From Streptomyces collinus (GTDB lineage Bacteria > Actinomycetota > Actinomycetes > Streptomycetales > Streptomycetaceae): a DNA stretch of 64,000 nucleotides. Location: assembly GCF_031348265.1 (NCBI RefSeq), contig NZ_CP133771.1, positions 7,192,001-7,256,000 on the forward strand. Direction: 5' to 3'. Position numbers and translations under genes: made by a program. A model generated the notes under the pieces. It was not told the origin of the DNA and did no database searches. It saw only the letters and a list, made by a program, of their open reading frames with translations. Positions 18,122 through 26,386 of the stretch are shown in pieces; position 1 is the first letter of the stretch; each line of letters opens with the position of its first letter.

Positions 18122-19234
18122 ATGACCACGGCAGCAGAGATCGCCCGCAACGACGCAGCACTGCCCGTCGACGACCTCCGCCTCGACCACGTGGAGTTCT
18201 ACGTCGAGGACCTCGACCGCGCGAGCGCCCACTGGACCGAGCACTACGCCTTCACTCCCGTCGGCACGGCCCGGGGACCCCACCACCGGGCCCTCGCCCT
18301 GCGCCACGGCCGGACCCTGCTGATCCTCACCCAGGGCACCGACGACGACCACCCGGCCACCGCCTACGTGCAGCAGCACGGCGACGGCGTCGCGCGCATC
18401 GCCCTGCGCACCGCCGACGCCGCCGCCGCGTACGAACACGCCGTCGCCCGCGGCGCCCGCCCCGTCGCCGGGCCGGCCCCGCAGGCCGGCCCGGGAACAC
18501 CCACCGCCGCCGCCGTGTCGGGCTTCGGCGACGTGGTCCACACCCTCGTCGAACGAGGCGACAGCGACGACCTGCCCCCCGGTTTCGAGCCCCTGGCCCC
18601 CGCCGCCCCCGCGCAGGCCGCCGACGGGCCGGGGCTCCTGGAGATCGACCACTTCGCCGTCTGCCTGGAGGTCGGCGAACTCGCCGACACCGTGGACCAC
18701 TACCGCGAGGCCCTCGGCTTCCGCGAGATCTTCGAGGAGCGGATAGCCGTCGGCGCCCAGGCGATGCTGTCGAAGGTGGTCCAGAGCCGCTCCGGCGACA
18801 TCACCCTCACACTCATCCAGCCCGACCCCGAGGCCGAGCCCGGCCAGATCGACGACTTCCTCAAGAACCACGGCGGCTCCGGCGTCCAGCACATCGCCTT
18901 CTCCAGCCCCGACGCCGCCTCCACCGTCCGCGCCCTGACCCGGCGCGGCGTCGAGTTCCTCACCACCCCCGCCACCTACTACGAACTCCTCGGCCGCCGG
19001 GTGGCCCTGCGGCGCCACGACCTCGACACCCTCAGAAGCCTCAACCTCCTCGTCGACGAGGACCACGCCGGCCAGCTCTTCCAGATCTTCACCCGCTCCG
19101 CCCACCCCCGGCGGACCCTGTTCTTCGAGGTCATCGAACGGCTCGGCGCGCAGACCTTCGGCTCGTCCAACATCAGGGCCCTGTACGAGGCCGTCGAGCT
19201 GGAGATGTCCCGACGCAACGGCCCCGGGCTGTGA
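18122..19234 (+). CDS. hmaS: 4-hydroxymandelate synthase (HPPD-family dioxygenase)
   Basis: This 370-residue two-domain vicinal-oxygen-chelate protein has the three iron ligands of the HPPD/HmaS family: His in LEIDHFAVC, His in SGVQHIAF and Glu in LFFEVIER. 4-hydroxyphenylpyruvate dioxygenase and 4-hydroxymandelate synthase are hard to separate by eye. The next two genes, an alpha-hydroxyacid oxidase and an HpgT-like aminotransferase, form the classic 4-hydroxyphenylglycine pathway, so I call it HmaS: 4-hydroxyphenylpyruvate + O2 to 4-hydroxymandelate. A GAGGAAG element lies upstream but is somewhat far from the ATG. It is coupled to the next gene by GTGA. Confidence 0.88.
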   Translation: MTTAAEIARNDAALPVDDLRLDHVEFYVEDLDRASAHWTEHYAFTPVGTARGPHHRALALRHGRTLLILTQGTDDDHPATAYVQQHGDGVARIALRTADAAAAYEHAVARGARPVAGPAPQAGPGTPTAAAVSGFGDVVHTLVERGDSDDLPPGFEPLAPAAPAQAADGPGLLEIDHFAVCLEVGELADTVDHYREALGFREIFEERIAVGAQAMLSKVVQSRSGDITLTLIQPDPEAEPGQIDDFLKNHGGSGVQHIAFSSPDAASTVRALTRRGVEFLTTPATYYELLGRRVALRRHDLDTLRSLNLLVDEDHAGQLFQIFTRSAHPRRTLFFEVIERLGAQTFGSSNIRALYEAVELEMSRRNGPGL

Positions 19235-20370
19235 CGCACACCGACCGGGCAGCCCCCGCGACGGCCCTGGAACACCTCCACAGCCTCGCCGACATCGAGC
19301 AGGCCGCGCACGGGCTTCTGCCGGTCCCGGTACGGGATTTCGTGGCCGGCGGCGCCGGATCCGAACTCACCCTCGCCGCCAACCGCAGGGCCTTCGAGGC
19401 GACCCGCATCGTTCCGCGGGCCCTGCGGGACGTGTCGGGCTGCGATCCGGCGACGACCCTGCTCGGTCTGCCCGCCGCGATGCCCGTGGCCGTCGCTCCC
19501 ATCGGCTACCACGGGCTCGTCCACCCCGACGGCGAACTGGCCGCGGCCCGTGCCGCCAAGGAAGCCGGCATCCCCTTCACCGTCGCCACCCTCAGCAGCC
19601 GTACCGTCGAGGACGTCGCCGCCGTCGCCGGCACCACCTGGTTCCAGCTCTACTGGCTGCGCGACCGCGCCACGACCTTCGACCTCGTACGCCGGGCCGA
19701 GGACGCCGGCTGCGCGGCCGTCATGCTCACCGTGGACGTCCCCTGGATGGGCCGCCGCCTGCGGGACGTCCGCAACGGCTTCGCCCTGCCCGAAGACGTC
19801 GTCGCCGCCAACCTCACCACGGGCACCGCCTCCGCCGCCCACCGGGCGTCGGCGGGGGCCTCGGCGGTGGCCCGCCACACCGCCGCCGCCTTCGACCCCT
19901 CCCTGTCCTGGCCCGACCTGGAGGAACTGCGCCGCCGCACCCGGCTGCCGCTGATCGTCAAGGGCGTCCTGGACCCCGCCGACGCCGCCCGTGCCGCGGC
20001 GTGCGGGGCCGACGCCGTCGTCGTGTCCAACCACGGCGGACGCCAGCTCGACGGCGCGGTCCCGGCCCTGGAGGCCCTCCCCGAAGTCCGCGCGGCGCTC
20101 CCCGCCGCCTGCGAGGTCCTCCTCGACTCCGGTGTCCGCGGCGGCGTCGACATCCTCAAGGCCCTCGCCCTGGGCGCCCGCGGCGTCCTCGTGGGACGGC
20201 CCCTGCTGTGGGGTCTCGCGGTCGCGGGGACCGACGGCGTCCGCCGCACCCTCGATCTGCTGGCCGCCGAATTCCGCGACGCCCTCGGCCTGGCCGGCTG
20301 CACCGACCCCTCCGCGGCCACCCTGCTGCGGACCCGCCGCGCATCCGACGGAGGACCCTCGCCGTGGTGA
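19231..20370 (+). CDS. hmo: 4-hydroxymandelate oxidase (FMN-dependent)
   Basis: This 379-residue protein of the glycolate oxidase/lactate oxidase family has PVAVAPIGYHG, WFQLYW, a conserved Lys in LIVKGVL, and the catalytic His/Arg motif SNHGGRQLDG. Hmo oxidises 4-hydroxymandelate to 4-hydroxybenzoylformate using FMN. It lies between hmaS and hpgT, as in glycopeptide, CDA and similar clusters. The GTG start overlaps the hmaS stop, and the stop lies within the start region of hpgT, so the three genes are one translational unit. Confidence 0.9.
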   Translation: MTHTDRAAPATALEHLHSLADIEQAAHGLLPVPVRDFVAGGAGSELTLAANRRAFEATRIVPRALRDVSGCDPATTLLGLPAAMPVAVAPIGYHGLVHPDGELAAARAAKEAGIPFTVATLSSRTVEDVAAVAGTTWFQLYWLRDRATTFDLVRRAEDAGCAAVMLTVDVPWMGRRLRDVRNGFALPEDVVAANLTTGTASAAHRASAGASAVARHTAAAFDPSLSWPDLEELRRRTRLPLIVKGVLDPADAARAAACGADAVVVSNHGGRQLDGAVPALEALPEVRAALPAACEVLLDSGVRGGVDILKALALGARGVLVGRPLLWGLAVAGTDGVRRTLDLLAAEFRDALGLAGCTDPSAATLLRTRRASDGGPSPW

Positions 20371-21704
20371 CCGCCCCCCTGGAGCCGAAGGCCGGCAGCC
20401 GCCCGGCCGGCCCCGCGACGCTCGAACTGACGGATCTGCACGCCTCGCTCACCGATCCGGCGCTCGGCTCGATGACCTTCCTCAACGAGATCGCCCAGCG
20501 CTTCCCCGAGGCGATCTCCTTCGCCCCCGGCCGCCCGTACGAGGGATTCTTCGAAACCTCCCTCGTCCACCAGTACCTCGAACGCTACGAGCGTCATCTG
20601 CGTGAGGACCGGCGCCTCGGCGAGGACGAGGTTCGGCGCACCTTCTACCAGTACGGCCGTACCAAGGGCATCGTCCATGAGCTGATCACCCGGCACCTCG
20701 CCGTCGACGAGGACATCGTGGCCGACCCCGAGGCGATCGTCGTCACCGTGGGCTGCCAGGAGGCCATGTTCCTGGTCCTGCGGGCGCTGCGGACCGGCCC
20801 CCGCGACGTCCTGCTCGCCGTCTCACCCACGTACGTCGGTATCACCGGCGCCGCCCGGCTCGTCGACATGCCCGTCCTGGAGGTCCGGGAGGGACCGCAC
20901 GGCATCGACCCCGCCCACCTGGAGGAGGTCGTGCTCGACGCTCGCGCTCAGGGTCTGCGCCCCCGCGCGTGCTATCTCATCCCCGACTTCTCCAACCCCT
21001 CGGGCGTCAGCATCGACGTGCCGGCGCGGCAAGCACTGCTCGACCTCGCCGAGCGCCTCGACCTGCTGCTGCTGGAGGACAACCCGTACGGCTACTTCAC
21101 CGCCGACGGCGCCCCCCTCCCGACCCTGAAGTCGCTCGACACCCGGGGCCGGGTCGTCTACCTGGGCTCCTTCGCCAAGACCGGTCTGCCGGGAGCCCGC
21201 GTCGGCTACGTCCTGGCCGATCAGCGGGTGACGGCCGCGGACGGCACGAGCGGACTCCTGGCCGACGAGCTGTCGAAGCTGAAGAGCATGCTCACGGTCA
21301 ACACGTCGCCCATCGCCCAGGCGGTGATCGCCGGCAAGCTCCTCACCCACGACTGCGCGCTGCGCGAGGCCAACGCCCGGGAGATCGCCCTCTACCGGGA
21401 CAACCGCGAGCGCCTGCTGGCGGGACTGGCCCACCACTTCCCGCAGGACAGCGGTTCGGGCGTCACCTGGAACGTCCCGCACGGAGGCTTCTTCATCGTC
21501 GTCACCGTGCCCTTCCCCGCCGACGACGCGCTGCTGGAGGTCTCCGCCCGCGAGCACGGCGTGCTGTGGACGCCGATGAGCCACTTCGGCACCGGTCCCG
21601 GGACCGAGTGCCAACTGCGTCTCTCCCTCAGCTCGGTCACCGGGCCCCGGATCGACGAGGGGCTGCGTCGCCTGGCGGCACTGATCGGGAGGCACAGGTT
21701 GTAG
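20364..21704 (+). CDS. hpgT: 4-hydroxyphenylglycine aminotransferase
   Basis: This 446-residue class I/II PLP aminotransferase has the cofactor-stacking region GCQEAMFLVLRAL, the Asn/Pro motif IPDFSNPSG, Asp/Tyr in LEDNPYGYF, and the PLP Lys in GSFAKTGLPG. The N-terminal FAPGRPYEGFF is characteristic of HpgT. It transaminates 4-hydroxybenzoylformate to L-Hpg, typically using tyrosine as amino donor, which regenerates 4-hydroxyphenylpyruvate. Two adjacent GTG codons (20364 and 20367) could start it; GGAGGA at 20350-20355 favours the first. It is the last gene of the operon and is followed by a strong hairpin. No prephenate dehydrogenase is seen in the window. Confidence 0.9.
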   Translation: MVTAPLEPKAGSRPAGPATLELTDLHASLTDPALGSMTFLNEIAQRFPEAISFAPGRPYEGFFETSLVHQYLERYERHLREDRRLGEDEVRRTFYQYGRTKGIVHELITRHLAVDEDIVADPEAIVVTVGCQEAMFLVLRALRTGPRDVLLAVSPTYVGITGAARLVDMPVLEVREGPHGIDPAHLEEVVLDARAQGLRPRACYLIPDFSNPSGVSIDVPARQALLDLAERLDLLLLEDNPYGYFTADGAPLPTLKSLDTRGRVVYLGSFAKTGLPGARVGYVLADQRVTAADGTSGLLADELSKLKSMLTVNTSPIAQAVIAGKLLTHDCALREANAREIALYRDNRERLLAGLAHHFPQDSGSGVTWNVPHGGFFIVVTVPFPADDALLEVSAREHGVLWTPMSHFGTGPGTECQLRLSLSSVTGPRIDEGLRRLAALIGRHRL

Positions 21705-21820
21705 AGACCGTCTGTCGGCGTCCAGGTCAGTCCAAGGTGACCGCACCATTCCAGGTCAGAGCGTTTTGGTCCGGGGGAGTCGACGCAGTCGGTTACAGGT
21801 GTGTGATAGCGGTGTTCGAC

Positions 21821-21855
21821 GAGAAGCCTCGTCGGCGCGTCCGACGGGGCTTCTC
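21821..21855 (+). terminator. Hairpin terminator after the biosynthetic operon
   Basis: A 15-bp stem runs from GAGAAGCCTCGTCGG to CCGACGGGGCTTCTC with loop CGCGT. One position pairs only as a wobble. It is followed by an A/T-rich CAAATA. It lies 116 bp after hpgT and probably ends the cluster transcript. Confidence 0.8.
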
Positions 21856-22431
21856 AAATAGGTGCGTGCAACGTCCGTCAAGGGCACCGTTGCGCCCGGC
21901 TTCTCCCCTTCTGCGCACCCGAGCAAGGAGGGGGCGACGCCGCGGCTCTGACGGCCGAGGCGCAGCCTGTTACCCAGGGACTCTCCGCGCCCAACCGGGA
22001 GGCACCATTCGCTCCCACAAATGCAAGGTGACCGCGGCCTACGCGGTGGGCTGGCTGGTCTTCGTGAGGATCGGCGACAGTTGGTGGACGCTGCTCGCCG
22101 CCGAGACAGTTGGCTCGGTGCCGCCTTGGGAACTGCTGAGGCCGGGCCGCAGGTGGGGATGCGCTTGGAGACGTCTGCTTCGTCTGTCAGCGGCAGCGCA
22201 GGCTCATTGTCCGAATGCGGGGTCCCTGCCAGGCAGGTCTCACGCCGTGACAGGACAGGCTTGTGGAGCGATCCGCGCGCTTTCACGGCAGAACCGAGGC
22301 CGGCCCGTGAATGGGCCGGACCCCAGCAGGCGGGCACTGCCGAGGGAAGGACATTCATGTATTTGTCCGGATGTGTTTGCGATGGAGGGTCGGAAAGGGC
22401 CAGAGTCGGAGGGGGGGGACAGGAGGCGACC
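21856..22431. other. Gene-poor stretch after the biosynthetic cluster
   Basis: I see no convincing gene here. One + strand frame contains a short hydrophobic, Trp-rich stretch (AAYAVGWLVF...DSWWTLL, about 22030-22095) that could be a fragment of a small membrane protein. It has no start codon with a ribosome site and no recognisable end. It may be a relic at the cluster boundary. Confidence 0.4.
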
Positions 22432-22593
22432 GTGACCGTTCTCGCGATGTTTCTTCTCGTCATCGGGGCGCTTCTGATCCTGCTTGGGACGGTCCTGGTC
22501 GTCGTCGGGGTCCTCGTGATCCTCGTGGGGATTGCCCTGATCGCCGTTGCGGCCTTCCTGCTGATCCGGAGAGTGCTGAGGCGCCGACAGTAG
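22432..22593 (+). CDS. Small hydrophobic membrane protein (53 aa)
   Basis: This is an almost wholly hydrophobic 53-residue protein (MTVLAMFLLVIGALLILLG, then two more Val/Leu/Ile blocks) ending in a basic tail IRRVLRRRQ. It probably has two short membrane spans with a positive inside tail. AGGAGG lies five bases before the GTG, which fixes the start. Small proteins of this kind often sit beside stress genes in actinomycetes. No function can be assigned. Confidence 0.75.
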   Translation: MTVLAMFLLVIGALLILLGTVLVVVGVLVILVGIALIAVAAFLLIRRVLRRRQ

Positions 22594-22726
22594 AAATGGC
22601 AAGGCCGAGGGGGGTGTCTGTGCGTTCGGGCCAGGCGGTGGCCGTGGTGTGACCTGCGCCCGAGGGTGAGGCCGGAGAAGCGGGACCGGATCAGGCCCAA
22701 CGCGTCGAGCTGCCGCTGACGCCTGG

Positions 22727-23492
22727 CTAGGCTGCGGCTTCTGTGATGAGGACGGCGGCGGTGCCCGGGCCGGATGTGTCGGTGGTGGCGGCGTCGGCTA
22801 CGGCGGCCCGGACGGCGCGGGCGACTTCCAGCGGATGGTGGCCGCGGGCGACCGCGAGCTGGACCTCGATGTGGCGGCCGGGTGGATCGTCATGGTCCTT
22901 CACCTTGACCGGGCGGCTTCCCAGCGCGGCGGTGAGGCGGGCGACGCCCGGAACACCAGCCGCGACGTTCGCCAGTTCCCGGACGGGCCCCATATGGATC
23001 CGTTCCGGTCACCGTGGGCGAGCTTCGGGTGGTTACGGTTTCCGGCGCGGGCCTCATGGCACTTGCTGCGGTACGCGACTTCACGCCCGTCTCCGGGCCG
23101 TCATCGAGATCCGTGACGCGCAGGTCGGCTGTCACGGTGGCCAGGCCGAGACGTTCAGCGGCCGCGTTGAGCAGTGCGCTCCTCAACTGGTCGGTGGTCT
23201 CGGGCAGCGGCTGCCTGAGGGGTGCTGTGCATGCGGCTTCGATCCTGAGCGGGCCAGGCGGTAGCGCGCTGGCCGGCGGACGGACGGTCGGCTCGGACAC
23301 GGGCTCGAGCGGTGTTGGCCCGATGGGCAGAGACTCCAGCCGGACACCGGGTATCTCAGCGGCCGCGAGCTCGAGGACCCGGACGGCTGCTTGTTCGGTG
23401 ATCCATGTCCTGTCGCCGGGCCCACCGAGCGGGAGCAGCCGGCCCAGGTCGAGCCGGTGCCGTACTGCCTGCGTCCACGCCTCGGTTTTCAC
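22727..23492 (-). pseudogene. Frameshifted 'nucleopolyhedrovirus P10-like' family gene
   Basis: Read on the minus strand, the first part (from GTG at 23492) begins KTEAWTQAVRHRLDLGRLLP, with SALPPGPLRIEA and RLGLATVTADLRVTDL. This is the pattern of a Streptomyces family usually annotated 'nucleopolyhedrovirus P10 family'. The expected C-terminal part (VPGVARLTAALG ... RHIEVQLAVARGHHPLEVARAV) lies downstream in a different frame (22727-22993). A stop just upstream in that second frame means the two are not one continuous gene as written. An indel between about 22990 and 23090 is implied, either a real mutation or a sequence error. The gene faces away from asp23 and probably shares its intergenic promoter region. 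Confidence 0.6.
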
Positions 23493-23599
23493 CGGCCTCT
23501 CACCCTCCTTCTTCCATGGCCGCGGTCCTCTTCCTGCCGCAACTGCGCCCGGAGTTATCAGGCCTCATACGCCGTATCTCAGGCAAACTTCCTAATTAT

Positions 23600-23623
23600 G
23601 AATATAGTCTGAATAAAGGGTGT
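23600..23623 (+). promoter_or_regulatory. Candidate stress-sigma (SigB-type) promoter for asp23
   Basis: GAAT, 14 bases, then GGGTGT match the GNNT-N14-16-GGGTAY pattern reported for Streptomyces SigB-type promoters, except for one base in the -10 element. It lies in a locally A/T-rich patch about 35 bp before the asp23 start. Confidence 0.45.
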
Positions 23624-23656
23624 AAGGTGCCCTCCTCCAGAGGGAGGAACTTCCTG

Positions 23657-24088
23657 ATGACTGAGAACACCGGCGCAAGGTATGGCGGTGCGCCCGGTTC
23701 TCGTGGCCGGACGACGGTCGCCGATGTGGTGGTGGAGAAGATCGCCGGAATGGCAGCACGGGACGTGCGCGGCGTCTATGCCCTGGGCAGCGGATTCGCG
23801 CGCTCAATGGGATCCATGCGGGAGCGGATGCCCGGTGCCGGCAGTGGCAGGTCCGCCACGCGTGGGGTCAGTGTCGAGGTCGGCGAGAAGCAGGCGGCCA
23901 TCGATCTGGAGATCGTCGTCGACTACGGCGTCTCCATCACGGACGTGGCCGGTGAGGTGCGCGAGAACGTGATTTCCGCAGTGGAGCGGATGGCGGGCCG
24001 GGAAGTCGTGGAAGTCAACATCATGGTCAGCGATGTGAAGCTCCCCGACGAGGAGGACGAAGGGGAAGAGCGGCAGCGGATCCAGTAG
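23657..24088 (+). CDS. Asp23/Gls24 family envelope stress protein
   Basis: This 143-residue protein has the Asp23 core: TTVADVVVEKIAGMAARDVRGVYAL, a Gly/Ser linker, then VSVEVGEKQAAIDLEIVVDYG and NVISAVERMAGREVVEVNIMV. It ends in a very acidic tail (DEEDEGEE). Asp23-family proteins localise near the membrane through small anchor proteins and respond to envelope or alkaline stress. An AGGGAGGA site precedes the ATG. The following small membrane genes are consistent with its usual partners. The candidate SigB-type promoter upstream suggests general stress control. Confidence 0.92.
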   Translation: MTENTGARYGGAPGSRGRTTVADVVVEKIAGMAARDVRGVYALGSGFARSMGSMRERMPGAGSGRSATRGVSVEVGEKQAAIDLEIVVDYGVSITDVAGEVRENVISAVERMAGREVVEVNIMVSDVKLPDEEDEGEERQRIQ

Positions 24089-24126
24089 CCGAGGCGGAGC
24101 AGCCCGCGTGAGTGAAGGAGCGCGTG

Positions 24127-24351
24127 ATGAGTAGAGCCGTGGTGGGCCTGATGGCCGGAATGGCGCTGGGTTTCGCCGCGTACTTCGGTGACTTCTGGGC
24201 CTTCCTGCTGGTTCTTGGGCTGGGCGTCGTCGGACTCGTGGTCGGGCGGTTCGTGGAAGGCGATCTCGAACCGGGCGACTTCGTTCGCCGCCGGGACAGG
24301 CAGGAGCGGATCCGCGATGACCGGCGACGGGCACGGGGAGACTGGCGGTAG
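24127..24351 (+). CDS. Small membrane protein next to asp23 (74 aa)
   Basis: The N-terminal half is hydrophobic, with two probable spans (VVGLMAGMALGFAAYFGDFW and FLLVLGLGVVGLVVGRF). It ends in a strongly charged Arg/Asp tail (RRRDRQERIRDDRRRARGD). GAAGGAG lies six bases before the chosen ATG. Size, topology and position match the small DUF2273-type proteins that accompany Asp23 genes, which may act as membrane anchors. The stop overlaps the next GTG, so it is coupled to the following frame. Confidence 0.8.
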   Translation: MSRAVVGLMAGMALGFAAYFGDFWAFLLVLGLGVVGLVVGRFVEGDLEPGDFVRRRDRQERIRDDRRRARGDWR

Positions 24352-24719
24352 TGACCGGTGAAGCCAATCTGCGTCCGGGCATTCCCCGTGGGGAGCGCGG
24401 TGCGATCACCATCGCCGACCGGGTCGTTGCGAAGATCGCTTCCCACGTGGCGCGCGTGGCGCTGAGCCGGTTCACCGACTCGGTCGACCACGTACCCCCC
24501 CGGCCGCCGGACGCCACGCGTGACCACTTCCGTGCGGCGGGCACCGGAGCGGGATACCGCAGGACGAGACGCCGAGTCCGCCGACGGAGAGCAGGCGGCG
24601 CTCGGCGAGGCACGGATGCGCATGGAGATCATCGGGATCACCTGGTCATCGTTGGCATCATCCCGCGGATCCTGGGATCGGTGGGGTACGCCGTCGGCGG
24701 ACGCCGCCACTACTGGTAG
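24351..24719 (+). pseudogene. Decayed second Asp23-like gene fused to a DUF6131-like tail
   Basis: The start (RGAITIADRVVAKIASHVARVAL) is a clear Asp23 N-terminus. The rest of the domain is missing and the middle is Arg-rich noise of the sort produced by a frame change. The last residues (RILGSVGYAVGGRRHYW) match the C-terminal signature of the small DUF6131 membrane family. The 122-residue frame therefore looks like two damaged genes run together by deletion. It could still be translated, since the GTG overlaps the previous stop, but function is doubtful. Confidence 0.5.
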
Positions 24720-24839
24720 CGGCCTGTGTGCCGGGGCGGTCACTTACCACTCCTCGGCCGACGCGACACCGGGGAGAGTCGCAGCGTGTCCCGCCGTACT
24801 CGAGAGGCCACGCAGATCCCGCGCGGTTCCTTCTCAGGG

Positions 24840-25022
24840 ATGCATCCCGTCATGGTCCTCTGCCTGACCCTGCTCATCGCCGGCATCGCGCTGATCGTCA
24901 TCGGCGCGGCCGTCGACGGCATGCTCTCTCTGTTGTCCGCCGGCGTGCTACTCCTCATCGCCGATCTGCTCTACCTGGCGGCCCGCTCCATGTGGCGCTC
25001 CCCTCGGCGCCCGGCCCGCTGA
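24840..25022 (+). CDS. Small two-span membrane protein
   Basis: This roughly 60-residue frame has two hydrophobic segments (VLCLTLLIAGIALIVIGAAV and LLSAGVLLLIADLLYLAA) and a basic end (RSPRRPAR). Starts at 24840 and 24852 are both possible, and neither has a strong ribosome site, so translation is less certain than for its neighbours. It sits in the stress/membrane gene group. I do not recognise a family. Confidence 0.5.
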   Translation: MHPVMVLCLTLLIAGIALIVIGAAVDGMLSLLSAGVLLLIADLLYLAARSMWRSPRRPAR

Positions 25023-25068
25023 AAACGCCCGGCCACGGCGGCGGACCCTTGGTGGTGCGGTGGTCGGC

Positions 25069-25300
25069 TCACTCCAGGAGGGCGAGGTGTTCGGCGGCGC
25101 CGCCGCGCCATTCGATCAGGAATGAGTTGTTCTTCGCCGGCTTCGTGCTCCTCGATCAGGCCGTCGGCGAAGCACAGCACTCGGCCGCCGCGTCGGAGCA
25201 TCTGCCCGCTGATCCGGGGCTCTTCACCTCCGAAGCCGATGGGCAAGGTGGTCGGGCCTGCCAGCTGCCGGACGACCTGCCATGGTTCAGGGTCCCGGCC
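25069..25300 (-). pseudogene. C-terminal remnant of a PP2C/SpoIIE-type phosphatase
   Basis: Read on the minus strand: PEPWQVVRQLAG, LPIGFGGEEPRIS, RVLCFADGLIEEHEAGEE, which is the end of a SpoIIE/RsbU-type phosphatase domain (usually FTDGLIEEH). In another frame the usual last residues SFLIEWRGGAAEHLALLE and a stop follow. The metal- and active-site N-terminal parts are absent and a deletion joins GEE to the tail in the wrong frame. This is a dead relic of a regulator of the SigB-antisigma kind, and the nearby stress genes fit that context. Confidence 0.65.
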
Positions 25301-25355
25301 GCTCCTCGCAGGCCGAGTCGACGGTCCGTGCGCGGCCGGTGGGGGAACCGGCTGA

Positions 25356-25631
25356 TCACCTGTGGTGGGTGGTACGGCTACGGCGGCGGCGCGGCGGGAA
25401 GCGGCCGCGGCCCCCGTCGCGGTGGTCCCGTCGTTCGTCGGGGGTCGGCGACTCGGACCGGTCCGGTCCCACCGCGGGCTGCGGCGTGCCGTGGCCGCGG
25501 CGGCCGGGCCGGGGGGTGCTGTACCGGTACGCGGCGATCCTGTCGGCGTGCTGGAGGTTGAGCCGGTGGATCACGTACGCCGCCGCTGCGATGAGGACCA
25601 CGAAGGCGGCGGCTGTCAGAAAGGCGTTCAT
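25356..25631 (-). CDS. Small membrane protein with basic tail (91 aa)
   Basis: It starts MNAFLTAAAFVVLIAAAAYV, one membrane span, followed by a long Arg/Pro/Gly-rich hydrophilic tail. A GAGG element lies eight bases before this ATG; a GTG three codons upstream is the alternative. It lies 10 bp after the DUF5994 gene on the same strand and is probably co-transcribed. The first 40 residues look like a genuine protein (VIHRLNLQHADRIAAYRY); the tail is of low complexity. Confidence 0.6.
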   Translation of the reverse strand: MNAFLTAAAFVVLIAAAAYVIHRLNLQHADRIAAYRYSTPRPGRRGHGTPQPAVGPDRSESPTPDERRDHRDGGRGRFPPRRRRSRTTHHR

Positions 25632-25641
25632 GGCGGCCACC

Positions 25642-26238
25642 TCACATACCGATGATCAGTCGGCTGGCCCGGCCGGGCGGGCCGGTCTGTTGGGGAACGG
25701 CTACGGACACCGTGGAGGCGCCGCCCTCGTACTCCCATGCCTCGTCCGGGTCCAGTGGCTGGTCGGCCGCCAGGACGCCGTGCCGGGCCTCGTCCGCGGC
25801 GATGAGCGCGCTCGCGGTCAGGGGCGGGCCGTCGTGGTCGGACGCGGCTGCCATCAGCCGGGCCGCCGACTCCGCCCCGGTCTCGGGCGGGATGACCAGG
25901 AGATCCCAGCGGCCGGTGCCGTAGGAGAGCAGCAGCAGCTTGTGGGGGTCGATCTCCGGGGTGAACCAGCCGACCTTGACGATGTGGCCGTCCACGGGAA
26001 CCGTGCGGGGGATGACCGGCCAGTGTTCCGGGTTTACGGCGATGCGGGTGATGCGGCCCCACAGGGGATCCAACACGTCGGTGAGTGCCGGCAGTTCGCT
26101 CAGCAGATCACGGGAACGGGGCCACCAGGCTCCGTCCAGGAGTCCGCTGGAGGGGCGGTCGGTCTTCAGTGCGAGACGCGCGGCCGGGGTTGCGACGGGC
26201 TCGGGGTGCGGCAGGGTTGGGTACAAGGTCGCCGACAT
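25642..26238 (-). CDS. DUF5994 family protein
   Basis: This 198-residue protein has the recognisable DUF5994 pattern: GLLDGAWWPRSRDLLSELPAL, DPLWGRITRIAVNPEHWP, VKVGWFTPEIDPHKLLLLSY, RWDLLVIPPETGAESAARLM. I chose the ATG giving SATLYPTLPHP because homologous proteins start about there; the frame runs open upstream without a ribosome site. No enzymatic activity is known for the family. A shortened second member lies at 27282-27623. Confidence 0.8.
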   Translation of the reverse strand: MSATLYPTLPHPEPVATPAARLALKTDRPSSGLLDGAWWPRSRDLLSELPALTDVLDPLWGRITRIAVNPEHWPVIPRTVPVDGHIVKVGWFTPEIDPHKLLLLSYGTGRWDLLVIPPETGAESAARLMAAASDHDGPPLTASALIAADEARHGVLAADQPLDPDEAWEYEGGASTVSVAVPQQTGPPGRASRLIIGM

Positions 26239-26386
26239 GATGCGGACCCGTCTCCGGGCCGCCTCTGCGGCGGCCCGGGTTTCATCTTTCGCCGGGGACG
26301 ACCCGGCGTGGAAGCCGGTGTGCGAGATGCCCTCGGTACTGTCCACACTACTCCGCGCTCCGCCACAGCGCGGAGTATGCGGCCGC

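Noticed and set aside
22021..22431. Upstream extension of the 53-residue membrane protein
   Set aside because: The extra 137 residues look non-coding, while AGGAGG sits at ideal spacing before the GTG at 22432.
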